Positions 54,900 to 63,739 of a DNA stretch of 64,000 nt are shown one piece after another. Below the pieces are notes generated by a model. It ran no database searches. It had not been told where the DNA came from and saw only the letters and a program-made list of their open reading frames with translations. The stretch is from Flavobacterium sp. N502540 (lineage in GTDB: Bacteria > Bacteroidota > Bacteroidia > Flavobacteriales > Flavobacteriaceae). Location of the stretch: contig NZ_CP110012.1 in assembly GCF_025947365.1 (NCBI RefSeq), positions 4,650,001-4,714,000 on the forward strand. The letters run 5' to 3'. A program made the translations under genes and the position numbers. How positions within the stretch are numbered: the first letter of the stretch is position 1; each line of letters starts with the position of its first letter.

Positions 54900-55898
54900 T
54901 TATGGTTTCTGAGGATATAAATCTCTTAAAGGAATAACGATACCGTTTTTAGAAATTTCGCATTTAGAATAGGCATTTTTACTGAGCTTGAACGTCAAGG
55001 TAGTCGCTTCTAAAGCATCGGTTTTATTTAGTTTTCTGAAGGCATTTAAAATTTCAATCGGACTCAATGCATATTGAATATTATATTCTTTTTTGTTTTT
55101 ATTTTTCCAATAAATGTAAAATGTTCTTGGAATATTCCGAGCCACAGCTGTATCATTATCGGTCGCGATTTCTATTTTTTCGTCTATAAAAGAATAGGCG
55201 TAAACACTTGTCAATACATCTTGTTCTTCCATTTCAATCTTCAAAAACCATTTGTATTGATCTTGAAGTAAATCTGAAAAATCGGTAATATTCTCAATAC
55301 TTTCAAAACCATTATATTTTCCTCCTAAAGATTTTTCATAAACCAGCATATTCAAATTTCCTGTCGTTTCTTTGGCCTTAAACGTTGCTACAAGTTGGGT
55401 TTCGGCATTTTCTTCTTCATTTTTAATTATTTTCAGCTGAATTTTACCTTTTGGATGAATTTCTAAAATTAAAACAGGAATATTCGTCTTTTCTTTAACC
55501 CAATCTTTCATTTTTTGATAAGGAAGCGGAGTGCTAAGCCGATAAAATTTACGCTCGTCGATAGAGAAATATTTCAAATTTAAAGAATCGGGCAGAAGTT
55601 CTTTTTCCCAGATTTTAAAATCAACAGAATTCTCACTTTTAGCACTTGTTAGTTCTTTTGAATCATAATCAATACCGCTTTCAGAATTGTTGAAATTATT
55701 AGAAAAAACGGCTTCTATAATTTTGATGGCATTTGAATGTTCTGACGAAGAATCTTCTGCCACACTATGAATTTCGGCTTTCCAAAACAGCTTATCGTGC
55801 TCTCTATTTTGAAATCTTACGGCAAAATTGAGAATAACTAATACTCCGAGAATTACAGCTAAGAAAATGTTGATATAATCTAATGTTGTTTTTTTCAT
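54900..55898 (-). CDS. Membrane-anchored protein of unknown function
   Basis: The 332-residue protein has one N-terminal TM helix (about 7-26, YINIFLAVILGVLVILNFAV) and a large extracytoplasmic alpha/beta domain. It lies between two small membrane protein genes with five- and six-base gaps, so the three form a tight transcription unit and may act as one complex. Confidence 0.65.
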   Translation of the reverse strand: MKKTTLDYINIFLAVILGVLVILNFAVRFQNREHDKLFWKAEIHSVAEDSSSEHSNAIKIIEAVFSNNFNNSESGIDYDSKELTSAKSENSVDFKIWEKELLPDSLNLKYFSIDERKFYRLSTPLPYQKMKDWVKEKTNIPVLILEIHPKGKIQLKIIKNEEENAETQLVATFKAKETTGNLNMLVYEKSLGGKYNGFESIENITDFSDLLQDQYKWFLKIEMEEQDVLTSVYAYSFIDEKIEIATDNDTAVARNIPRTFYIYWKNKNKKEYNIQYALSPIEILNAFRKLNKTDALEATTLTFKLSKNAYSKCEISKNGIVIPLRDLYPQKP

Positions 55899-55904
55899 AC
55901 TCTT

Positions 55905-56198
55905 TTAGTGTTGATATGCTCCTCCTAAAGCCATTAAAAAAGACAATACCACAAATAGAATAATGGAAACAACGAAAAGAAATATCGAAAAATATCTGAA
56001 TTCTTTTTTATACGTCATCTCTTTCACAAAAAACAAAAGTAAAAGCGAAATTAAAGGCACTATAAAGAAAACTACAGGCATCAGAAAACCAGCATATTCA
56101 GATGATGGCACTATCAAATTGGTGTATTCTATATAAATGTAGAGCAGTATTTCTATGCAAAACAACAGAAAAACTGTAATAAAGGGATTGCTTTTCAT
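55905..56198 (-). CDS. Three-TM small membrane protein
   Basis: The 97-residue protein is almost entirely hydrophobic, with TM helices at about 7-25, 38-60 and 70-92. It lies six bases upstream of the membrane-anchored protein gene. Function unknown. Confidence 0.6.
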   Translation of the reverse strand: MKSNPFITVFLLFCIEILLYIYIEYTNLIVPSSEYAGFLMPVVFFIVPLISLLLLFFVKEMTYKKEFRYFSIFLFVVSIILFVVLSFLMALGGAYQH

Positions 56199-56230
56199 TG
56201 ATTAGTTCGCGTTTGGATATAGAAATTTCA

Positions 56231-56644
56231 TTATTCTGATTTTATAAACGACAAATATTTTTCATCGCATTGTGTAAAATGTTCATATTCATTCATCGAG
56301 TTTCCATAATTCTGGATTTGGATTTTATTTTCGCTGTACATTCCTCCCATTTTTCCAAAAGTGAGATAGAGAACATTATCGCTTTTTTGCTTTTTAAGTT
56401 TACCTTTTGCAATTATTTTATTCTTATCAAAAACTAAAAACAAATACGCTCCCGCTTTCTTCTCAATTTTAATCTTAAATCTCGAATTTTCGCAAGATGT
56501 CAAAACATAAACACCCGTAATTTCGGGATCGCTATTATCTCTAAATATATTTTTCGTTTGATTTATACTTTTAAAGCTGACTAATGATAAAAATGCTACC
56601 ATCACTATTGCACTAAATGTTAACTTTTGGGTTAGTTTTTTCAT
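56231..56644 (-). CDS. Small exported protein of unknown function
   Basis: The 137-residue protein has a signal peptide (about 1-27, SAIVMVAFLSLVSFKS) and a compact beta domain with two cysteines (TSCENSRFKIKI and FTQCDEKYLSF), a small lipocalin-like or beta-sandwich pattern. Family not recognised. Confidence 0.6.
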   Translation of the reverse strand: MKKLTQKLTFSAIVMVAFLSLVSFKSINQTKNIFRDNSDPEITGVYVLTSCENSRFKIKIEKKAGAYLFLVFDKNKIIAKGKLKKQKSDNVLYLTFGKMGGMYSENKIQIQNYGNSMNEYEHFTQCDEKYLSFIKSE

Positions 56645-56694
56645 TTCTAATTGTTTTTTTATTTTTCAAAAAAATAGCTTTAACTCTCTTTTTA

Positions 56695-57495
56695 TCAATA
56701 CGAAACAATGTTGTAATTTTTATCAATCTTAAAATATTTTGTTTCCTCACCTCCTATCCTGCCAATTTCTTTATAAGATAAAAACCCGTTTTGATTCGCT
56801 TTAAGCAAGAGAAAACATTCTGAGTCTGCTCTTGAAACAGAAACAATTAATGTGGTTGAATGAATATCGTTTTTAATAAAAAAACATTTATATTTTTCTC
56901 CTTCATACCCAATTGAAACTAAATATTCTTCGGTTACAGCCGTAGGATGATAACTGTTTTCAATTGGATTGGGTAAATTATTTATGTACTCTTTTAAATC
57001 AAATGGAACATTCATTAATTGATAAGGCTCATCATCGGCTACGAATGCTATTTCTTCTGAATTTGCTTGTTTCGCAACACTTTTGGGATACACTTTAAGT
57101 CCGATTTCTAAAAGCTTTTCTCTCAATAAGGAGTTGTTATCATTTAAGATATTTCCTTGATTCTTATTCAAATGAATACTGCTCAAGTTTTTATTTTGGT
57201 CACTTTCAAAAAGGTAGGTTTCAAAATATTCGCCTTCGATTTTTTCGTCAATATATTGTGTGATTTCAAATTTTATTTCAACCGAATTGGTGTTGATTTT
57301 TCTTGAAATTTCGTCATAAATCATTGCACATCCCGAACCACAGTCGATGGTAAATGATTCTTTGTTTGCAGTATTACTTTGATTCTGGACAACAGTATTT
57401 TTTAAATTCTCTTTTGAAACATTTTCCTCATTATTACTTTTACAACCCAACAAAGCAAGCTGTAAAAAAATCGAAAGAAGTATCTTTTTTTTCAT
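56695..57495 (-). CDS. Lipoprotein of unknown function
   Basis: The 266-residue protein has a lipoprotein signal with lipobox LALLGC (C18), a Asn/Glu-rich linker and a DCGSGCAMIYDEI segment with two close cysteines, then a mixed domain. It overlaps nothing and is two bases from the next gene, indicating one transcription unit. Confidence 0.65.
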   Translation of the reverse strand: MKKKILLSIFLQLALLGCKSNNEENVSKENLKNTVVQNQSNTANKESFTIDCGSGCAMIYDEISRKINTNSVEIKFEITQYIDEKIEGEYFETYLFESDQNKNLSSIHLNKNQGNILNDNNSLLREKLLEIGLKVYPKSVAKQANSEEIAFVADDEPYQLMNVPFDLKEYINNLPNPIENSYHPTAVTEEYLVSIGYEGEKYKCFFIKNDIHSTTLIVSVSRADSECFLLLKANQNGFLSYKEIGRIGGEETKYFKIDKNYNIVSY

Positions 57496-57497
57496 TG

Positions 57498-58460
57498 TTA
57501 TCTGTTAATTTGAAAATCATCAATTTTCCAGCCGTTTTTTTGTTTTACCAAAGCAAAAATAGCACTGTACTTTTCTGCTTTTTTGTCTTTAAAAGTAATT
57601 TCCCAATCTTCATTAATAGTAACTTTTTCTCCAAAACTACCACTGCCACCCAGAGCTTTTATACTTACAATGTTCTGATATAAAATCAAATCTCTTTCGA
57701 TTTTCTTTATCATTTTTTCCGTACAGTATTCTTTTGCCGTTTCAATTTGCTGCTGTGCCATTGCATAACGAAAATAATCAGCAGTACCATTTGCACTTAA
57801 TTTAGAAATAAAACCAACCGAATTTTCATCTTTAATTAATTCGCACACAATCGTACCATTCTCGCTCATAATGGTTACAATTCCGTCTTGGTATTTTACT
57901 GTAATTATTGCTTCTTCATTATTTTCTTTCTTGCTGTATTCTGTGCGCTTTATGATTTTGACGACTCTGTTTTGGTTATCATATTCGTTGGTAATGCTTT
58001 CGGTGCGGTTATAATTTTCGCCCACAAAATATTTTTTTTCGTACCCTAACACAAAACATTTTGAATTGTAAACTGTTTTTATTTCTTTCCGAACCTCATA
58101 ACTTCCAAATTCTAAATAGGTTTCAATCATGGTGTTGTCTTTATACACATATTTTGCACGCTCTTTCTTAGTGTATGAAGTCGTATCTTCTTTCTGAATT
58201 TTTTCCCAATCTTTTTTATAGGAGAAAAAACTATTCAAATCGTTTTTTTTGTAAACAACACCATCAATTTTTTCAATAAGAGTGTCTTTATTTTTAAAAT
58301 TTAAAAATTTATTGGTTTTGAAAACTTCGTAAGCAGTTGTCGAAAGTTTTTCTTTTTTTGAAGGAGAATACACTTCTGAAATCACCAGTGGTTCTGGATT
58401 ATCCTGCGCATTGCATCTCATCAAAGAGGATAAAAGCATAAAAAGTAAAATGTTTTTCAT
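57498..58460 (-). CDS. Exported YD-repeat-like protein of unknown function
   Basis: The 320-residue protein is read from the ATG at 58460 (MKNILLFMLLSSLMRCNAQ, signal peptide); the frame is open to 58475. The mature part has beta segments of the type TNEYDNQNRVVKIIKRTEYS and VKYQDGIVTIMSENG, similar in style to the protein at 48796, and a C-terminal domain ending WKIDDFQINR. Family not recognised. Confidence 0.65.
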   Translation of the reverse strand: MKNILLFMLLSSLMRCNAQDNPEPLVISEVYSPSKKEKLSTTAYEVFKTNKFLNFKNKDTLIEKIDGVVYKKNDLNSFFSYKKDWEKIQKEDTTSYTKKERAKYVYKDNTMIETYLEFGSYEVRKEIKTVYNSKCFVLGYEKKYFVGENYNRTESITNEYDNQNRVVKIIKRTEYSKKENNEEAIITVKYQDGIVTIMSENGTIVCELIKDENSVGFISKLSANGTADYFRYAMAQQQIETAKEYCTEKMIKKIERDLILYQNIVSIKALGGSGSFGEKVTINEDWEITFKDKKAEKYSAIFALVKQKNGWKIDDFQINR

Positions 58461-58505
58461 AAACATTATGTTCATTTTTTAGTAGTTTTTCTTTCTGTTA
58501 AGTCT

Positions 58506-59234
58506 TTAGTCTATAAAATTCTCATACTCATTTGTAGTCAAGACCAAACTCCTAAATGGATAAATAGAATTCTTGTCCTCCTCATTGTACTCCTTCGTAA
58601 TGTTATACACATTCTTTCCATTAATTCTGTTCTCTCCAAGTCCAGTAAAATAAAATGCTGTTGTCCCATTTTTTCTATTTGAGCGAAATAAAACCATTGT
58701 CCTTTTGTGCTTGGCTGAATAGTAAATTACATGATTCGTAGTTTCTTCCATTAATTTAAAATCCCCTGAAATTTTTTGTTCTTTGTCAACACAGCCATGT
58801 TCGTGCTCCATAAATTGGATGTTCTTTGGGAATATTAATTTGTCACCAAGTTTCAAGTTAAAACTAATGTCAGTAGAATAACAGTCCGGTGCTCCGCAAT
58901 CAGGTCCGTGTACATTAAACGATATATTCACAGCAACGCTGTCATTGAAAATTGTCGCCACATTCCTTATATACATTTCCTGAAGAAAGCTTTCTTTCAA
59001 TATTTTATTTTTCTTTCCTTTTAAAATTTTATTCCGAAGGGAGTCTTGATGTTTTTCCCAATTAATAGAGTCTTTCTGGGGCGTTTTGTTATTTACCTTT
59101 TCCACTTTCACTAAAACAGCTGAATTATTAGCACTGTCCAACGAAGTTGCATTCCGGGATATTTTAGTTTGTTCGATTTGCTTTCCACAGGAATACAAAA
59201 CTAATATTGTCAAAATTATAAGTATTTGTCTCAT
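58506..59234 (-). CDS. Lipoprotein of unknown function
   Basis: The 242-residue protein has a lipoprotein signal with lipobox LVLYSC (C16) and a mature domain with a Cys-containing turn VHGPDCGAPDCYST. A third cysteine follows in HEHGCVDKE. The HEHGCV stretch could bind a metal, but this is only a possibility. Family not recognised. Confidence 0.65.
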   Translation of the reverse strand: MRQILIILTILVLYSCGKQIEQTKISRNATSLDSANNSAVLVKVEKVNNKTPQKDSINWEKHQDSLRNKILKGKKNKILKESFLQEMYIRNVATIFNDSVAVNISFNVHGPDCGAPDCYSTDISFNLKLGDKLIFPKNIQFMEHEHGCVDKEQKISGDFKLMEETTNHVIYYSAKHKRTMVLFRSNRKNGTTAFYFTGLGENRINGKNVYNITKEYNEEDKNSIYPFRSLVLTTNEYENFID

Positions 59235-59253
59235 TCTTAAAATTACTGGTAAC

Positions 59254-59908
59254 GTTAGCCGTTCGGTTTTTTAGTATAAATCGTTTTCAAATGGCTCTAC
59301 ATCTTGTATTTTTGGTAGCGGTCTTATTACTACTTTTGTTGTAGATTTACTTTCGATTTCATCAGTACCGACTTTTTCCATTTTTTCATACCTTAATCCT
59401 GTTGAAAGATTAAAATCTATTATTCGAATTATTTGTGGATTTTCTAAATAGGTTGCAGAATAACCAATTAATTCAAAATTTCCGTTTTGAAACCTAAATT
59501 TGTGTTCTAAATGCCCCCGTAAAAGCCCATAATTTACAATAACAATGTTTTTTTTTATGGTAATATTTTCTAGACTATTTCCAGTTAAAAATCCGTTTCT
59601 ACCATTTGGATATTGAGGAGCAATAATTTTTCTCGAAGTTGCAATAGTTTTATAATCCCCATTTGAATTGGCAAAAAATATTTCTAATTTAAATGGTGTA
59701 ATTTCGTTTACAGTATCCTGCATAACTACTACTTTATCATCTAATTTATCATTATTCAAATCGCCTTTAACCTCTGTTATTTTAAAATTAAAATTTTCTT
59801 TTAGATTTATCGTTTGTGAATTCGCAAAGAACTGAATTAAAATAAAATTCATTAACAATAATCTTTTCATATTTTTTTTAAGTATTTTGTTTTAAGCTGA
59901 CGGCTAAC
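59254..59908. repeat. GTTAGCCGT inverted pair flanking one gene
   Basis: GTTAGCCGT (59254-59262) and ACGGCTAAC (59900-59908) form a perfect 9-bp inverted pair that brackets the gene at 59271-59870. The left copy is within GGTAACGTTAGCCGTT. The word AACGTTACCAG of this copy (reverse strand, 59246-59256) also occurs at the attC-like site (39973-39983). Confidence 0.5.
59271..59870 (-). CDS. Exported protein of unknown function, flanked by short inverted repeats
   Basis: The 199-residue protein has a signal peptide (about 1-19, NFILIQFFANSQ) and begins with GDLNNDKLDDKVVV, a calcium-loop-like (FG-GAP/dockerin-like) motif, followed by a beta-rich domain. Family not recognised. It is bounded by the 9-bp inverted pair described separately and may be an independent gene unit within the block. 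Confidence 0.65.
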   Translation of the reverse strand: MKRLLLMNFILIQFFANSQTINLKENFNFKITEVKGDLNNDKLDDKVVVMQDTVNEITPFKLEIFFANSNGDYKTIATSRKIIAPQYPNGRNGFLTGNSLENITIKKNIVIVNYGLLRGHLEHKFRFQNGNFELIGYSATYLENPQIIRIIDFNLSTGLRYEKMEKVGTDEIESKSTTKVVIRPLPKIQDVEPFENDLY

Positions 59909-59952
59909 TAATCAATTGCATTCCCGAAAAGCCTTTATTTATGTAAGTTTCT

Positions 59953-60684
59953 TTATCCTGCGACTGCCAATCTGATAAATTTCAGTTTGTTATTTTTAAA
60001 TTCAAATTGCCAATTATACATAAATTCATTTTCGGAATGATAGTCTGTAAATTCGTCAAAATTTTCAATAATTTCAGAATGAGTCATGTAGTTGTAATAG
60101 ATATTTATCTTTTCTTCATTTATTGAAATTTCATAAACAATTTTCACAAAACCATTGTCTGTCGTGGTACTATTGAGCCCTTTATTTTTATAATAGTTTA
60201 TATCGTCAAGATTGATTTTATTTAAAACCTCTTTAAGCGATTTCGGTTCATCATCTCCAGTCTGATTTTCGTAGAAAAAATTAAATTTAGATTTAAGTTC
60301 TTCTTTATTGCCTGTTAAAACAAGGTTTTTAAAAACTTTTAACTGATTGGTTAATTCAGCTTGTTTTGCTTTGAGTAACTTTGTTATGTCTTGAAAAAAT
60401 TTTATGTTTTGTTTTTCGATTTCATTAAATACGATGCTTTTGTTGTCATTCTTTGCTTTGTACCACGCCTTCCCAGCAAAGTAATCTTCAAATCTGCCTC
60501 TTTCAAATTGATACCCTTTTCTTGCAAATATTTCATTTGTTAAAAGTCGGATTTCGTCAATGCACAAACCATTGATTTGTTTTTGTGTGATTATTTTTGT
60601 CGAGCAACTCGAGCAATCTTTTAGTACTTGAGCTGTTGTTTTAAAGCAGCAAAATACCAATAGTATAAATAATATTTTTTTCAT
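59953..60684 (-). CDS. Exported YARHG-domain protein
   Basis: The 243-residue protein is read from the ATG at 60684 (MKKILFILLVFCCFKTTAQ, signal peptide); the frame is open to 60723. Residues about 40-100 match the YARHG domain (IDEIRLLTNEIFARKGYQFERGRFEDYFAGKAWYKAKND ... IEKQNIKFF), an extracellular domain of unknown role. The rest is a helical then beta domain. It overlaps a broken or tiny upstream frame by four bases. Confidence 0.8.
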   Translation of the reverse strand: MKKILFILLVFCCFKTTAQVLKDCSSCSTKIITQKQINGLCIDEIRLLTNEIFARKGYQFERGRFEDYFAGKAWYKAKNDNKSIVFNEIEKQNIKFFQDITKLLKAKQAELTNQLKVFKNLVLTGNKEELKSKFNFFYENQTGDDEPKSLKEVLNKINLDDINYYKNKGLNSTTTDNGFVKIVYEISINEEKINIYYNYMTHSEIIENFDEFTDYHSENEFMYNWQFEFKNNKLKFIRLAVAG

Positions 60685-60824
60685 TTTAGTTCCTTTTTTA
60701 AATGATAAATAAGGCAATAACAAATTACAGGAACAGCTGTAAATACGACTATCATCATTGACGAAAATTGAAACAAGAACTCTCCAAACTCTTTGCTTTC
60801 GCTAAAGCACCAAACTTCATTACC
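60681..60824 (-). pseudogene. Remnant of a small membrane protein gene
   Basis: An open frame on the minus strand (GNEVWCFSESKEFGEF and on) ends MMIVVFTAVPVICYCLIYHLKKELK with a TGA that overlaps the next start as ATGA. That overlap is a coupling signature of a real gene. There is a stop before GNEVW at 60825-60827 and the only ATG gives 25 residues. So it is either a tiny one-helix membrane protein or the 3' end of a decayed gene. Confidence 0.4.
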
Positions 60825-61024
60825 CTAAATATCAACTCTATTACTGTTCTTCTTATAAAATTACAATAGTTTCTATTTTCAATACAAATTTGAAAATTAA
60901 AAGGGCACAAATTTTAGTCGATATAAATTCGCCTCAAATGATTCGATATTCGCGAAGCTCTTTTTTAAATCCGTTTTTTTTCTCTTTTTATATGCTATAT
61001 ACTAAATAGTAGTTATTATCTTTT
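60825..61024. other. AT-rich spacer within the minus-strand block
   Basis: No gene is recognised. Together with the preceding remnant it is the largest gap (about 300 bases) in the block and probably separates two transcription units, with a promoter for the YARHG gene. Confidence 0.4.
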
Positions 61025-61780
61025 TTATCTGAATGGTTTTGTTATTTTTCGCCATATTCTTTCGGCAAAACTTATTCTTTTTCTTGTTACTATAAATTCA
61101 GTTAATTTAGCTTCCCGCCCTACTAAAACAATTACACCTAAATCTGTACTGTTACTTTCAGTACTTATTTCAATTTCTTTTTGTTCAAATCCAATAGCTC
61201 CTATTGATAGTATTATTTTTTCATTTTCAAGGCCTGGCAAATATTTCATTTGAAAATCACCATTCTCATTTGTTACAGTTCCCGTTTTAGTTCCTTTAAT
61301 TATTATATAGGCATAAGCATCGGTTAGGTTTTTTTTTGCGATCGAATCATAATATTCAACTTTACCGCTTATTAAAATTGAATCGTTACCTATTTTAACT
61401 TGTTCTGTACATTCTTCATTCTTCTCTTTGTCATTGTAAACTTTGTTTAAACAATATTTTTCAATTTCTTTGTTTTCTTTGTTTTCTGAATTTGCTAATG
61501 AAGTTGTTGCCATTAAAGTAGTCAATCCAACACTTAAAGGGATGTTTTTTTTTGATTGTTTAATTTTTGCCAGTTGTTCAGGTAAATAAAAACCACACGT
61601 AGATTCATTGGTTTCAGCCATTTTAAAAGCAATATCAGTAAAAGACATTTTTGAAAAATCGATGATTGTCTTATTGCATCTCTGACATAAACGTCCGATT
61701 TCATTCGGTTGCATTTCGTCCCAATACATATCACATTTCTTTAATCTTTTTAGACTATTCTTAAAATTTTCTAATTCCAT
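61025..61780 (-). CDS. Cys-rich N-terminus plus carboxypeptidase-regulatory-like domain protein
   Basis: The 251-residue protein begins with a cysteine pattern recurring in Bacteroidota proteins: CDMYWDEM, then GRLCQRCNKTIIDFSKMS, FKMAETNESTCGFYLPEQL. It resembles a small metal-binding knuckle. A hydrophobic segment follows (about 84-97, LSVGLTTLMATTSLA), then a CarboxypepD_reg-like beta-sandwich (about 130-225, ILISGKVEYYDS ... YAYIIIKGTKTGTVTNENGDFQMKYLPG). The tail is basic. No standard signal peptide precedes the Cys-rich part, so topology is uncertain, possibly cytosolic N-terminus with an exported domain. Confidence 0.75.
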   Translation of the reverse strand: MELENFKNSLKRLKKCDMYWDEMQPNEIGRLCQRCNKTIIDFSKMSFTDIAFKMAETNESTCGFYLPEQLAKIKQSKKNIPLSVGLTTLMATTSLANSENKENKEIEKYCLNKVYNDKEKNEECTEQVKIGNDSILISGKVEYYDSIAKKNLTDAYAYIIIKGTKTGTVTNENGDFQMKYLPGLENEKIILSIGAIGFEQKEIEISTESNSTDLGVIVLVGREAKLTEFIVTRKRISFAERIWRKITKPFR

Positions 61781-61818
61781 TTCGATTTATTTTTTGAAAC
61801 AACAATTAATTTTTGCGC

Positions 61819-62280
61819 TTATTTTATTTTGGCATAAATTTTTCCTTTCCAAAACATTAGCTTTTCTGGATTTTCGGGATGGTCAAACTTCATATCAAAC
61901 TGGGCTTTTAAGATGTCTTTTTGCATCACTTTTTTGTCCATTTTTATATTACCTTCCTTACATAGATAGGTATATTTTCCGCCAGCAATACTATTCAGCT
62001 CAATTCTTGGATTTCTGATGACATTATTGACAATATAAAAACGTAACGAACAATGGGTTGCCGCATTTGCCATGGTATAACACTCAATCGTGTCTTTATG
62101 CAATCGTTTTGCTGTTATTTCGGTAGCGCCCGCATATTCGTAACACCAGGCCTCACATTTTAAACTGTGTTTTCGTGAAAAAGAAAAATCGCCATCCAGA
62201 TTTCCGACCCATTGTATCTCGAAATCTTTGAAAGAAAATAGGCCAAAAACAAGACTGAATAAAAGGATTGTATATTTCAT
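61819..62280 (-). CDS. Small exported protein of unknown function
   Basis: The 153-residue protein has a signal peptide (about 1-17, MKYTILLFSLVFGLFSF). The beta-rich mature domain has four cysteines (KCEAWCYEY, IECYTM, TYLCKE and others), which may form disulfides in the periplasm. Family not recognised. Confidence 0.6.
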   Translation of the reverse strand: MKYTILLFSLVFGLFSFKDFEIQWVGNLDGDFSFSRKHSLKCEAWCYEYAGATEITAKRLHKDTIECYTMANAATHCSLRFYIVNNVIRNPRIELNSIAGGKYTYLCKEGNIKMDKKVMQKDILKAQFDMKFDHPENPEKLMFWKGKIYAKIK

Positions 62281-62354
62281 TTTGAAAATGTTGGGCTTAA
62301 AGTTTTCGGGAACATTTTGATGCTTTGCGTTCAGGCATGACGTTAAACCTTTTA

Positions 62355-62933
62355 TTAGCGGGAGTTCTTTATACGCTCTAATTTTTCTATTAATTCATAA
62401 CTGTTTCCGCCTCCACAAGAAGAATGAATTACTTTTCCATTTGAGTTAATAAGAATTTTAGCCGGACTACAATACATATTATAATTTAAAATTTCAGGTT
62501 TGTTTTGCGATTTTGTATTGTCAATTTGCTCAAATAAAATTTTAGAATTTTTCAAATATTCATTCAGTACGTTTTCGTTTTCAACATAGCCCTCAATTAT
62601 ACCTACAAACTCGATTTTGCCTTTATATGCCTTATAAATTTCATTTAATTCTTTAGTCATATCATAAGTATCGCTCATTTTTAAATAGGACTTGTCATAA
62701 ATGAATACCACCAAATTTTTGTTTTTAAAATATTGAGAATTAAACAGTTTACCACTTAAAGTTTTCGCAGAAAAATGCTTTGGTGTTGCATTCATAAAAA
62801 AATCAATTTGATTTTTTCTCAATTCCTGAGCTTGCTTTTGAAGTTCTTTTAAATTATTCTCCTCTTGTTCTTTTTTGTTCTGACAAGAAATCAGAAATGG
62901 CAAAATAGCTAGTAGTGCTAAAATTCTATTCAT
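62355..62933 (-). CDS. Thioredoxin-like fold lipoprotein lacking a CxxC motif
   Basis: The 192-residue protein has a lipoprotein signal (lipobox FLISC, C17) and a TlpA/redoxin-like core: a KHFSAKTLSGKLFNSQYFKNKNLVVFIYDKSYLK strand, helix TYDMTKELNEIYKAYKG, strand IEFVGIIEG, and YCSPAKILINSNGKVIHSSCGGG near the cis-proline position. The usual CxxC after the first strand is replaced by DKSY. It may be a redox-inactive binding protein. Function unknown. Confidence 0.7.
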   Translation of the reverse strand: MNRILALLAILPFLISCQNKKEQEENNLKELQKQAQELRKNQIDFFMNATPKHFSAKTLSGKLFNSQYFKNKNLVVFIYDKSYLKMSDTYDMTKELNEIYKAYKGKIEFVGIIEGYVENENVLNEYLKNSKILFEQIDNTKSQNKPEILNYNMYCSPAKILINSNGKVIHSSCGGGNSYELIEKLERIKNSR

Positions 62934-62968
62934 CCTAAATTTATAATTATGGTTATTGACTGAAACTT

Positions 62969-63709
62969 TTATTTAAATTCATTAAGTTCATCATTGCCCA
63001 AATCGTATTCATACAGTTTATGATTTTCGGTATCGTAATACAGCCATTGAAAAATATTGGTCCGATTTTCAAATTCATAACCAATTCCCATAACTGTAAA
63101 ATCTCTATTTTCTCTTTTTCGATTTTCTATCGAATAATTTATTTGTTCTTTACTTTTGAGATGAAGTTGCAAAAGTTTGTTTTTTGAGTTGGCAATGTAA
63201 TATTCTGTCACTAAATAGATATCGTCTAAAAAACCCTGCGAGTAATTTTCCTGCTCACTCCAATGATATTTAAATTCTGTTTTCTGCTCTTTTCTCAACT
63301 TAGAAACATTGCCATCTTTAATTTTATTAACCGAAACCAACCAATCCTCAAGCATTGGCGTCTCTCCATCACCTGCAATATAAATGGTGTCTTTTTTCCA
63401 TTGAATTTCACAAATATCGCCTCTTAACAAACTCCGGTCCTCATTTTTATCATTAACAAAACCGTATGATTCATCTCCTTTTTTTACTTGAATATACGAA
63501 TAGTCTCCGTCGTCATTGTAGGCTACAAATTCAAAAACATCCTTAAAAATTTCTTCTTTAGTCTGGACAATTTTAAGATCAGTTTGTTTTGTTTTGGATT
63601 GATTTGTTTTTTTTATCTCGACTGTATTTTTTGTTTTATTTTCGCAAGATTGCAGAACGAAACTTAAAAAAGTTATCATTGATAAAAATAATGTTCGGTT
63701 ATTTTTCAT
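62969..63709 (-). CDS. Lipoprotein of unknown function
   Basis: The 246-residue protein has a lipoprotein signal with lipobox FVLQSC (C22), a Thr/Lys/Gln-rich linker and a mixed beta domain. It lies 35 bases upstream of the thioredoxin-like gene. Family not recognised. Confidence 0.65.
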   Translation of the reverse strand: MKNNRTLFLSMITFLSFVLQSCENKTKNTVEIKKTNQSKTKQTDLKIVQTKEEIFKDVFEFVAYNDDGDYSYIQVKKGDESYGFVNDKNEDRSLLRGDICEIQWKKDTIYIAGDGETPMLEDWLVSVNKIKDGNVSKLRKEQKTEFKYHWSEQENYSQGFLDDIYLVTEYYIANSKNKLLQLHLKSKEQINYSIENRKRENRDFTVMGIGYEFENRTNIFQWLYYDTENHKLYEYDLGNDELNEFK

Positions 63710-63739
63710 TGTTTTTCTTTTGATTGTGGGCGGAAGTTT

